The notes below the pieces were generated by a model that saw only the letters and a program-made list of their open reading frames with translations, did not search any database and was not told the DNA's origin. This document shows, piece by piece, positions 36,555-47,828 of a stretch of DNA of 64,000 bases. The stretch is taken from positions 1 to 64,000 of the forward strand of contig NZ_JAJLQX010000016.1 of NCBI RefSeq assembly GCF_021295095.1. Direction: 5' to 3'. The stretch's first letter is position 1, and each line of letters opens with the position of its first letter. This stretch comes from Phocaeicola oris. GTDB taxonomy: Bacteria; Bacteroidota; Bacteroidia; Bacteroidales; Bacteroidaceae. The position numbers were made by a program, and so were the translations under genes.

Positions 36555-38387
36555 ATGAATGAGTTTTTACAGGTCCTGCGCCGTTTCGTTCCACCCTATA
36601 AAAAATATTTAGTACTGAACATCGTATTCAATATACTTTCCGCTATACTGAATATCTTCTCTTTTATGACCATTATCCCTATTCTGCAGATTCTTTTTAA
36701 AATTCAAGAAGTTAACTATACTTTCATGCCTTGGGACTCGGCAGCGTCATTAAAAACAATTGCCATTAACAACTTCTACTACTATATCACTCAATTGATT
36801 GACACCTACGGAGCCAGTACCACTTTGCTCTTTTTAGGTCTCTTCCTTGCGGTGATGACTTTTTTCAAAACAGGAAGTTATTTCCTCTCATCGGCTACTA
36901 CCATACCTATCCGAACAGGTGTAGTTCGCGACATTCGTGTTCAGCTTTACAACAAAATTCTCAGCCTCCCACTCAGTTTCTTTTCAGAAGAACGAAAAGG
37001 TGATATTATTGCCCGCATGAGTGGTGATGTAAATGAGATTGAGAATAGTATCATGTCATCTCTCGACATGTTGTTCAAAAATCCTATTCTTATTTTATTC
37101 TATTTTGGAACACTCATTGCAGTAAGTTGGCAGCTAACCTTATTCACCATTGTTGTTTTGCCTTTCATGGGATGGATTATGGGACGTGTAGGCAAAATAT
37201 TGAAACGTAAATCATTAGTCGCTCAGGGACAATGGAGCGATTTAATGTCGCAAGTAGAAGAAACATTAGGCGGACTGCGTGTTATCAAAGCATTTAATGC
37301 CGAATCGAAAATGAACAAACGGTTCCTCGATACCAGTAATTTATACCGCAAGACCATCGGTCGTGTCAATACCCGCCAACAGATGGCTCATCCCATGAGT
37401 GAATTCCTTGGTACTGTATTAATAGTCATTGTACTATGGTTCGGAGGAACATTGATTCTGCATAACAACAGTTCTATCACGGCTCCTTCATTCATCTTTT
37501 ATTTGGTTATGCTCTACAGTTTAATCAATCCACTCAAAGAATTTTCAAAAGCAAGCTATCAAATTCCAAAGGGATTAGCCAGCATGGAACGTGTAGATAA
37601 AATTTTGAAAGCAGAAAACAAGATGAAGATTAGCGAACATCCTATCCATATTTCTACGTTAAACGATAAAATAGAACTCCGCCATGTATCATTCAAGTAC
37701 GAAAATACATGGGTTCTAAAAGATATCAACCTGACGATTCCCAAAGGCAAGACTATCGCTCTGGTTGGTCAGTCGGGGTCGGGGAAATCCACATTGGTCG
37801 ACCTTATCCCCCGATTCTACGATGTCCAAGAAGGTGAAGTTCTGATTGATGGAGTAAACGTGAAAGATACCACTCTCTTCGATCTTCGCAATCTGATGGG
37901 CAATGTGAATCAAGAAGCCATTCTGTTTAATGATACTTTCTACCATAATATTGCATTCGGAGTGGAATACGCGACGAAAGAGCAAGTAATAGAAGCAGCG
38001 AAAATTGCCAATGCACACGACTTTATCATGGCAACAGAAAACGAGTATGACACCATGATTGGCGACCGCGGAGGGAAACTCTCCGGCGGACAACGTCAAC
38101 GAATCAGCATTGCCCGTGCCATTCTGAAGAACCCACCAATTCTTATCTTAGATGAGGCGACTTCTGCTCTTGACACGGAAAGCGAACACATGGTTCAAGA
38201 TGCGCTGGAGCGATTGATGAAAAATCGAACTACCATTGCCATAGCTCACCGTTTGTCAACTATCCGCAATGCGGATGAAATCTGTGTCCTACATGAGGGA
38301 CAGATTGTAGAACGGGGAAAGAATGAAGAACTGATTGCATTAAACGGCTATTATAAAAAGCTGGTGGACATGCAACAAATGAAATAA
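36555..38387 (+). CDS. MsbA-like ABC exporter (fused permease/ATPase)
   Basis: A 610-aa half-transporter. Six transmembrane helices (about residues 15-310) precede a nucleotide-binding domain with Walker A GQSGSGKST near 402, Q-loop NVNQEAILFN, signature LSGGQRQR near 509, Walker B ILILDEATS near 530 and H-loop AIAHRLSTI. It resembles the MsbA/lipid A or multidrug class and should work as a homodimer. Family resemblance alone cannot separate lipid flipping from drug export. The SGNH esterase gene follows after 18 bp in the same transcript. Confidence 0.9.
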   Translation: MNEFLQVLRRFVPPYKKYLVLNIVFNILSAILNIFSFMTIIPILQILFKIQEVNYTFMPWDSAASLKTIAINNFYYYITQLIDTYGASTTLLFLGLFLAVMTFFKTGSYFLSSATTIPIRTGVVRDIRVQLYNKILSLPLSFFSEERKGDIIARMSGDVNEIENSIMSSLDMLFKNPILILFYFGTLIAVSWQLTLFTIVVLPFMGWIMGRVGKILKRKSLVAQGQWSDLMSQVEETLGGLRVIKAFNAESKMNKRFLDTSNLYRKTIGRVNTRQQMAHPMSEFLGTVLIVIVLWFGGTLILHNNSSITAPSFIFYLVMLYSLINPLKEFSKASYQIPKGLASMERVDKILKAENKMKISEHPIHISTLNDKIELRHVSFKYENTWVLKDINLTIPKGKTIALVGQSGSGKSTLVDLIPRFYDVQEGEVLIDGVNVKDTTLFDLRNLMGNVNQEAILFNDTFYHNIAFGVEYATKEQVIEAAKIANAHDFIMATENEYDTMIGDRGGKLSGGQRQRISIARAILKNPPILILDEATSALDTESEHMVQDALERLMKNRTTIAIAHRLSTIRNADEICVLHEGQIVERGKNEELIALNGYYKKLVDMQQMK

Positions 38388-38405
38388 ACATTTTACATCT
38401 GATAA

Positions 38406-40151
38406 ATGAAAAAATTATTATTACCAATCTTATTGGGCATCCTTTTGGTGTTGCCAATATCAGCCCAAATCAAATGGATGAATCCTTTGAATCAAGGAGA
38501 AAGAACAATTCACGGTCGATGGTGGAAAAATGAATTAAAAGATAATTACCACCGTATGCCGGATAGAGCAGAAAAAGATGTTCGTAAACCTGTCTGGGAT
38601 TTATCAAAGAATTCTGCAGGGCTATCCATCGTATTCCGCAGCAATTCTCCGGAAATCAGTATTCGTTACACAACAAGCGGTAACCGACAAATGATTCACA
38701 TGCCTGCTACAGGAGTATCAGGTGTTGATATGTACGCCACCGATCAGGACGGAAATCAATACTGGTGTGCTGAACAATTCAACTGGGCTTGGGGCGACAC
38801 TATCAAATATACGTATAAGGATATTACTTATCATACACCCTCCTATGAGTTTCATTTATATCTTCCTCTTTATAACACCGTTACTTGGATGGAGATTGGT
38901 GTCCCTCAGGATAAGGAATTAACATTTATTCCGGAATCATTAGAGAAACCAATTGTTGTTTACGGAACTTCCATTGCTCAAGGTGCTGTCGCGTCTCGTC
39001 CGGGCATGGCTTGGACAAATATCATTGAACGAGAAACAGAACATCCTGTCATTAATCTGGGTTTCTCCGGAAACGGTAAATTGGAGGAAAGTATGTTCAA
39101 TTACTTGAGTGAAATAGATGCCAAGCTTTATATCATCGACTGCCTACCGAATATGACAGATATTTCTGATCGGATTTACGATCGGATGATGAAGGGCGTG
39201 GATATTCTGCGAGCTAAGAACAATACTCCCATTCTACTTGTAGAACAAAACTATTGTCACTGGCAAAGCTCTCAAAAAGCAAAAGAAGATAATGATAAAA
39301 CCAACAACGAATTCAAACGGGTATATGAAGACTTGCAAGCAAAAGGCATAAAGGACATTTATTATTTGAGCCGCGAAGAATTCAATTTCAGCTATGACTC
39401 CACGGTTGAGGGTACTCACCCAACCGATTTAGGTATGCGTCAATACGCTAACGGATATGAGAAGAAACTGAAAGAGATTTTCCAAGAGGATAGCGAGGAT
39501 CGAACCGTTTATAAACCTTGTACTCAACAACGTGACTTTTATAATTGGAAATCCCGTCATAATCTGATGATTCAGCGCAACAGAGGCAATGCTCCTCAAA
39601 TTGTGTTAATCGGAAACTCCATCACCCATTTTTGGACCGATGAAGATCGTCAGCCGGAAAAAATCCGTAAAGCTAACCAAAAGAGTTTTGAGAAATTGTT
39701 TAAAGGAAAGGTTGTCAATAACATGGGATTTGGTTGGGACCGTATCGAAAACGGTTTATGGAGAATTTATCACGGTGAATTAGATGGATTCGATGCCGAG
39801 AAAGTATTCTTGTTGCTTGGAACGAATAACCTTGGAATAAACAGTAATGAAGAAATTGTTAGTGGCATGACGCAACTTATTCATGCCGTGAAACAACATC
39901 AACCAAAGGCTAAAATTTATCAGGTGGGTATTATGCCGCGCAGAGATAATGAAGAGCGTGTGGACACCATCAACAAAATGATTAAAGAAAAGTTGAGAGA
40001 TACCGATGTTACTTATGTTGACATGACTCCCGGTTTTGTAGATGCCAATGGAAAACTCATTGAATCTATGTTTCGTGGTGACGGACTCCACCCAAATGCA
40101 ACGGGATATGAAAACGAAGCCAAAAACTTAACTCCTTATGTAAAAGAATAA
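38406..40151 (+). CDS. secreted two-domain SGNH/GDSL esterase
   Basis: A 581-aa exported enzyme (signal peptide about 1-20). It has an N-terminal beta domain of the GxDLY type (GVDMYATDQDG near 105) and a first SGNH hydrolase (YGTSIAQG near 192, GTHPTDLG near 336). A second SGNH hydrolase follows with IGNSITHF near 400, GTNNLG and DGLHPNATGYENEA at the end. Both have the nucleophile Ser and the Asp-x-x-His end block, so two active sites are expected. Likely acts on O-acetyl groups of a polysaccharide or glycan, but the substrate is inferred. Follows the MsbA-like gene in one operon and ends at a strong hairpin. Confidence 0.8.
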   Translation: MKKLLLPILLGILLVLPISAQIKWMNPLNQGERTIHGRWWKNELKDNYHRMPDRAEKDVRKPVWDLSKNSAGLSIVFRSNSPEISIRYTTSGNRQMIHMPATGVSGVDMYATDQDGNQYWCAEQFNWAWGDTIKYTYKDITYHTPSYEFHLYLPLYNTVTWMEIGVPQDKELTFIPESLEKPIVVYGTSIAQGAVASRPGMAWTNIIERETEHPVINLGFSGNGKLEESMFNYLSEIDAKLYIIDCLPNMTDISDRIYDRMMKGVDILRAKNNTPILLVEQNYCHWQSSQKAKEDNDKTNNEFKRVYEDLQAKGIKDIYYLSREEFNFSYDSTVEGTHPTDLGMRQYANGYEKKLKEIFQEDSEDRTVYKPCTQQRDFYNWKSRHNLMIQRNRGNAPQIVLIGNSITHFWTDEDRQPEKIRKANQKSFEKLFKGKVVNNMGFGWDRIENGLWRIYHGELDGFDAEKVFLLLGTNNLGINSNEEIVSGMTQLIHAVKQHQPKAKIYQVGIMPRRDNEERVDTINKMIKEKLRDTDVTYVDMTPGFVDANGKLIESMFRGDGLHPNATGYENEAKNLTPYVKE

Positions 40152-40165
40152 TCATTGAAAGAAAG

Positions 40166-40210
40166 TAATAATGGAGATGCGCAAGTTTTACGCATCTCCA
40201 TTATTATTTA
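40166..40210 (+). terminator. 16-bp perfect stem terminator
   Basis: The arms 40166-40181 and 40191-40206 are perfectly complementary with a 9-nt loop, followed by TTTA. The stem is strong enough to act on both strands, and the sulfatase remnant ends convergently at 40265. Confidence 0.8.
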
Positions 40211-40264
40211 ACTGACAGTAATCATTATATAATGTAATGAGCTGTCTCAAACAGTAATACCATA

Positions 40265-40844
40265 TCACTGTTTGTTAGGAAGTGTCACCTGAAAATATTT
40301 ACTCGGTGTATGTTCCTTATAAATAATGTCCACCATCTGTTTCACGATTTCAGGATGTACAGTGGAAATATCATTATCCTCGTGCAAATCTGTAGAAAGA
40401 TTATAAAGAAAAGGTTTGCCTTTCTGCACTACCATCTTCCAATCGCCCATACGAACACCAATCTGGTCAGTTTCCTCAAACTCCCAATATAAATAAGAAT
40501 GACTCTGTTGACCGTCTTTACTTAACAATGTAGGAACGAAAGAAATACCATCGAAATAATCCATGGTTACCTTTTCATTGCTATCAAAAATGGAATCATC
40601 GGGTTGAGCTAACTCGGCATGTGGCAAAGTATAAGTGAATATCCCAAAGAACGGTTGATTGGTATCCTGTTTATCAAGCCATTCCATCAATGTTTGGTGT
40701 ATGAATAAACGATTGCCCATAACATCCTAAGTCACCATAACCCATATCATCACACATAATAAAAATGATATTCGGTTTTTGCTGAGCCTGAACTGAACCT
40801 ACTGTTAACAAGGAACAACCGATTAGTAACTTCCCAATTTTCAT
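40265..40844 (-). pseudogene. sulfatase remnant with two internal deletions
   Basis: The minus strand starts with a signal peptide, then [19 protein letters not shown] and [12 protein letters not shown], which is the standard start of a secreted sulfatase, and then hits a stop. A shifted frame resumes with NQPFFGIFTYTLPHAEL, a later part of the same fold, jumps again near DDSIFDSNEKVTMDYFDGISF, and continues to the sulfatase C-terminus (WEFEETDQIGVRMGDWKMVV, YNLSTDLHEDNDIS). The catalytic Cys/Ser-x-Pro-x-Arg segment and about two thirds of the gene are missing. About 580 bp remain of the roughly 1.4-1.6 kb expected, so it is inactive. Confidence 0.85.
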
Positions 40845-40883
40845 ATTATCTACTTTTGAAAAAGCAAAATAAATAAAAATTCT

Positions 40884-40891
40884 TATCTTTG
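40884..40891 (+). promoter_or_regulatory. -7 box that decides the start of the phosphoesterase gene
   Basis: TATCTTTG overlaps the upstream in-frame GTG at 40891. If it is the -7 box, the GTG cannot be the start and the ATG at 40918 (or 40930) must be used. Confidence 0.45.
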
Positions 40892-40917
40892 TGAAAGTAA
40901 ATCACAATATAATACAA

Positions 40918-41985
40918 ATGAAAAATTCTATGAACAGAAGAACTTTTCTAAAAAGTTCTGCAGCATTGGGACTCGCCGGTATCACGTCTACTATCCCTCA
41001 AAACATGAAAGCCGATACAAATAATGTTTCCATAGATAAAGGCATCACAAAAAGCTTTACTTTCAACAAAAACAACAAGTTCAAGATTCTGCAGTTGACC
41101 GATACGCATTACATTACCGACGATCCTCGATCGGAAAGAGCCATACAGAATGTAAAAGAAATGATTGAATTGGAAAAACCAGATTTGGTTATCCATACCG
41201 GAGATGTGATATTTGGTAAACCGGCAGAGAAATGCTTCCGCGAGATATTAGGCGTAATAGCCGACCAAAAAGTTCCTTTTGCTGTCGCGATGGGGAATCA
41301 TGATGGAGATTTTGATACTACCAGAAAACAGTCGTTCGACATTATAAAAACCATTCCGTATAACATAAATAAAGGTGTGGAAGGTATCTATGGCGACTCT
41401 AATGATTTAATCACCATCACTTCGGCTGACGGAATAACTAAATATGTCCTATACTTGTTCGATTCCGGAGGATACACTAACGATGAGGATTTAAAAGGCT
41501 ACGATTATATCCATCACAGTCAGATAGAGTGGTACAGGCATCATGCGGAAGAATTTACAAAGCAAAACAATGGTAAGCCTGTTCCTGCATTAGCCTTTTT
41601 CCATATTCCGGTTCCCGAGTTCACCTATGCCCTCCGTTGGGAAACCCATCGTCGTTTTAAAGGTAATCTTGGTGAAGACCCTTGTCCCCCTAATGTCAAT
41701 TCCGGATTGTTTGTCAGCATGAAAGAAATGGGCGATGTGAAAGCCATCATCTGCGGACATGACCACGATGACGACTACGCAATGCTATGGCGTGGAATGT
41801 TCCTAATGTATGGACGATTCAGCGGATGTGATACGGTGTATAATAATCTGCTGCCTAATGGCGCAAGAGTATTTGAGTTAACCGAAGGACAAGAGGGATT
41901 CCATTCATGGATCCGTCTTTACGGAGGAGAGATTATTCAAGACCTTTATTATCCGGATTCTTTCAAATCGAATGATAAAGCCTGA
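40918..41985 (+). CDS. Tat-exported metallophosphoesterase
   Basis: A 355-aa calcineurin-type phosphoesterase. The N-terminus has a twin-arginine motif (NRRTFLKSSAALGLAG). The metal-binding blocks are LTDTHY, HTGDVIFG, GNHDGDFD and, near the end, CGHDHDDDY, with an extra FFHIPVPEF. This resembles Bacteroides purple-acid-phosphatase-like or serine/threonine phosphoesterases of periplasmic type. Target unknown. The longer frame opening at 40891 is rejected because it overlaps the -7 box; ATG 40930 is also possible and would begin directly at the RR motif. It is convergent with the fimbrillin-like gene across a bidirectional terminator. Confidence 0.8.
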   Translation: MKNSMNRRTFLKSSAALGLAGITSTIPQNMKADTNNVSIDKGITKSFTFNKNNKFKILQLTDTHYITDDPRSERAIQNVKEMIELEKPDLVIHTGDVIFGKPAEKCFREILGVIADQKVPFAVAMGNHDGDFDTTRKQSFDIIKTIPYNINKGVEGIYGDSNDLITITSADGITKYVLYLFDSGGYTNDEDLKGYDYIHHSQIEWYRHHAEEFTKQNNGKPVPALAFFHIPVPEFTYALRWETHRRFKGNLGEDPCPPNVNSGLFVSMKEMGDVKAIICGHDHDDDYAMLWRGMFLMYGRFSGCDTVYNNLLPNGARVFELTEGQEGFHSWIRLYGGEIIQDLYYPDSFKSNDKA

Positions 41986-41999
41986 AAAAGAACTTAAAT

Positions 42000-42035
42000 A
42001 AAGAGGTTGTACCAGCGTTTTGGCACAACCTCTTT
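42000..42035. terminator. bidirectional terminator AAAGAGGTTGT type
   Basis: AAAGAGGTTGT (42000-42010) pairs with ACAACCTCTTT (42025-42035) with inner CC/GG, between two convergent genes. The stem resembles the terminal repeat of the IS1182-type element in this window. Confidence 0.8.
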
Positions 42036-42092
42036 ATTTAAATTTACTGCATTTGTCGAATCACTGACCGCTATTCACTGCCGACCGGCTTT

Positions 42093-43088
42093 CTACTCCC
42101 ACGGCACAAAATTGAGTGCATATTTATATTCGGGGTCGGTGCTGGTGATGATGTCAACAGCTACGCGGTAGTTCTTGCCGGGTTGGAAATCAATTTGGTT
42201 TTTGCTGCCCGAAGGACCGGCGGTACCAATAACGTTCCGTGAACTGTTCTCAGCCTCCAAAGCGATGGCATTGCCCTCGGTATATGGGGCGGGTACAAAC
42301 CACGTGTAGTAGTTTTTTGTTTCTCCTGCGGCGATACCGCCATACCTAGTCATATTCGTACGAATTTCTAAGGCGATATTCTTCAACTCTTCACCGGTTA
42401 CATAGCTGCCGGTAGCCATATTGAACTGCGCCGTTCCAATCCATGCATGGTTGAACACCCAGTATTTTGTGCCTTTTAACCTAATACTGAATATATCCAT
42501 CACTTCGACGCCGGTGCTGTTTTTCACTTTCACGGTCATCATCGCCCCCAAGTGTTGGAAAGCAAGCGATACATCGGGCAGGACGCCCCCGCTGTACGTG
42601 ATGTCTTTTTTACACCAAACCGATACCAACTTGGATTGATGTTTAAAAGTCGCAAGATATTCCCAAGGGACTTCAGGCAGTACGGCAATGGTAGGGTCGG
42701 TGGCAAGCAGTATGCCACCTGTTGAACTATCAATATATCGGCTGCTGCGGTAAGCGTAGAGGGTAAAGTCGCCGGTGATTTCATCGGGTACTTTCACGCT
42801 AAACTGGGCGGTGCGTCCGTCCGCGCTTACCGAGGTAACGGCAGCGTTGGCGGTTTTCTTTGTATCGCCTTGCACAAACGCCATCTGTACTACGTTGGTG
42901 GTTTTCCACTTAAAACGGATGGCTCCGGCATCGGTTTCTTCCAATGTGGCACGGGTGTCGGCAGGTTCTTCCACGGTGGCGGTAAAGCGCATCACACGCG
43001 GTTGCGGCTGTTCTGTCAGTTCGTTCTTGGCGCAGCCGGCAAAGATAAGTGCCACGGCGGCGAGGATAATGGATAATTTGTAATTCAT
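42093..43088 (-). CDS. fimbrillin-like lipoprotein
   Basis: A 331-aa lipoprotein (lipobox LIFAGC at about residues 14-19). It contains RVMRFTATVEEPADTRATL, IRFKWKTTNVVQMAFVQG, FTLYAYRSS and a late GKNYRVAVDII, the strand pattern of Bacteroides fimbrillin-like (Mfa_like) proteins. The GC content is clearly higher than in the neighbours, with many CGG/GCG codons. A 45-aa small protein lies 69 bp upstream on the same strand. Whether it polymerises as a fimbria or remains a lipid-anchored surface protein is not known. Confidence 0.65.
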   Translation of the reverse strand: MNYKLSIILAAVALIFAGCAKNELTEQPQPRVMRFTATVEEPADTRATLEETDAGAIRFKWKTTNVVQMAFVQGDTKKTANAAVTSVSADGRTAQFSVKVPDEITGDFTLYAYRSSRYIDSSTGGILLATDPTIAVLPEVPWEYLATFKHQSKLVSVWCKKDITYSGGVLPDVSLAFQHLGAMMTVKVKNSTGVEVMDIFSIRLKGTKYWVFNHAWIGTAQFNMATGSYVTGEELKNIALEIRTNMTRYGGIAAGETKNYYTWFVPAPYTEGNAIALEAENSSRNVIGTAGPSGSKNQIDFQPGKNYRVAVDIITSTDPEYKYALNFVPWE

Positions 43089-43157
43089 AACGCGTAATTT
43101 TAAATGTTCAACTGTTTGGTTGTTTAATCGTTTAACGGTTCAACGCTCATGGCTCTT

Positions 43158-43295
43158 TTACCATTCTGCCGGAGGCATATCGGGTACAGTGCCGCTTCCG
43201 CTGAGAATGTTCTGTTCCGGTTCCATGTCGATGGTTCCGATTTGGGGCGCGGTGTACTGTTCCCGCGCCGGTAATTGGTCTTGATTTTTGTTCAT
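43158..43295 (-). CDS. small 45-aa protein upstream of a fimbrillin-like gene
   Basis: A 45-aa protein MNKNQDQLPAREQYTAPQ... with a YTAP motif, acidic DMEPEQN and a C-terminal GSGTVPDMPPAEW. Similar small proteins with a YxAP...E...GS..DMP.xxW pattern are common beside Bacteroides fimbrillin-like or lipoprotein genes, and their role is unknown. I used ATG 43295 because the longer frame upstream is made of the 21-bp repeat array. The spacing to the 42093-43088 gene (69 bp) suggests one transcript. Confidence 0.55.
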   Translation of the reverse strand: MNKNQDQLPAREQYTAPQIGTIDMEPEQNILSGSGTVPDMPPAEW

Positions 43296-43353
43296 ACGTT
43301 TAAATTTTAATGGATTAATATATTTATTTAATACTTGAGTAGCGCGGAACGGA

Positions 43354-43605
43354 AACAGATGCCCCGAACCCCGCGGCACGTGCCCCGAACAACCGGGCAG
43401 ATGCCTCAAAGATCAAGGCAGGTGACGGGAACAATGAGGCATCTGCCTCAAAGTCCAAGGCAGATGGCGGGGGATCTAAGGCATATACCCGAGACCTTGC
43501 GGCAGATGACTTGCCATTCAAGGCAGATGACGGGAACGATGAGACAGATAACCGCGACACGTAATTGCGTGCCGCAACACCGGTCGCACGTGCAGACCAT
43601 ATATC
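43354..43605. repeat. family C array: twelve 21-bp palindromic units
   Basis: Units start at 43354, 43375, 43396 and so on to 43585, exactly 21 bp apart. Cores are GGCACGTGCC (perfect palindrome), GGCAGATGCC, GGCATCTGCC, GGCAGATGAC and drifted forms. Both strands stay open through the array as heptad frames, but there is no ATG start on the plus strand and the changes look like drift of a palindrome, so I do not call a gene. It lies just upstream of the small-protein/fimbrillin-like operon and reads through its likely leader. Confidence 0.85.
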
Positions 43606-43654
43606 CGGCACCGGATAAGCGACCGGAAAGCTCGTTTCGTTAAATGATGTTAAC

Positions 43655-43665
43655 GGGGGGGGGGG
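43655..43665. repeat. G11 homopolymer tract
   Basis: Eleven uninterrupted G (C on the minus strand) in a non-coding region, upstream of the small-protein/fimbrillin-like operon on the minus strand. Homopolymers of this length slip readily and are typical switches of phase-variable genes. Confidence 0.85.
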
Positions 43666-43877
43666 AGTAAAAACGCCATAGCGGTTTCGTGCCGCGAAGC
43701 AACGAATGGTGTGACAAAGGTGGTATGTGCGCCTTGTGACCGCATAGCGTATGGGTTTTATAATTTCGGGTACAAGATATAACGTTTTTTTAACATGGCA
43801 AAGAAAACACGGAATTATTTGCGGTACGCAGATCGCTTCTATCTTGAATTTATAGGAAAAGTTTAGGTTTTATGCAT

Positions 43878-43917
43878 AAAAAAGGTTGTGCCACTTCAAT
43901 TATGACACAACCTCTTT
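43878..43917 (-). terminator. beta-galactosidase terminator, GAGGTTGTG type
   Basis: On the minus strand AAAGAGGTTGTGTC pairs with GGCACAACC and is followed by TTTTTT. It begins 22 bp after the gene's stop. The stem closely resembles the IS1182-type end and the terminator at 42000-42035. Confidence 0.8.
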
Positions 43918-43938
43918 CTATTCCTATATCACAACAAA

Positions 43939-47541
<3,603 letters not shown>

Positions 47542-47584
47542 TTATTTAAATATTAATTGATTCCGCTATGATTTAAGGTTATAG

Positions 47585-47615
47585 CAAAAATAAATAATCC
47601 TTTTTATTCGTCAAA
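47585..47615 (-). promoter_or_regulatory. beta-galactosidase promoter
   Basis: On the minus strand TTTG (plus 47612-47615), a 19-bp spacer and TATTTTTG (plus 47585-47592) match the Bacteroides consensus. The start is 50 bp downstream. Confidence 0.6.
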
Positions 47616-47651
47616 ATAAATAAAAAAAATAATCAGAAGTATATATAAAAG

Positions 47652-47817
47652 TGATGCATATGAATCAGTCAACTCATACGGATGAACCGAACAACTCATG
47701 CGGATGAATCGAGCAACTCATCCGCATGAAACAGACAACTCATCCGCATGAGTTACGCTCTTTATACTGATGATTTAAGAGGCTTATACGTGTCACTTAA
47801 ACAGATGACACTTAAGC
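47652..47817. repeat. family A array, locus 3: seven or eight 22-bp palindromic units
   Basis: Units begin at 47652, 47674, 47696, 47718, 47740, 47762 and 47784, with a degraded one at 47806, always 22 bp apart. Cores include TCATACGGATGA, TCATGCGGATGA and TCATCCGCATGA (twice), with drifted edges such as TTATACTGATGA. The array lies between the beta-galactosidase promoter and the end of the DltD-like gene. Confidence 0.85.
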
Positions 47818-47828
47818 GCGGCTGATTT

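Noticed and set aside
40891-40917. GTG start of the phosphoesterase gene
   Set aside because: It overlaps the -7 box TATCTTTG, so transcripts would begin downstream of it.
43335-43643. Open frames on both strands across the family C array as heptad-repeat proteins
   Set aside because: The 21-bp period keeps any frame open. The plus frame has only a TTG start and no signal, and changes follow the palindrome rather than codons.
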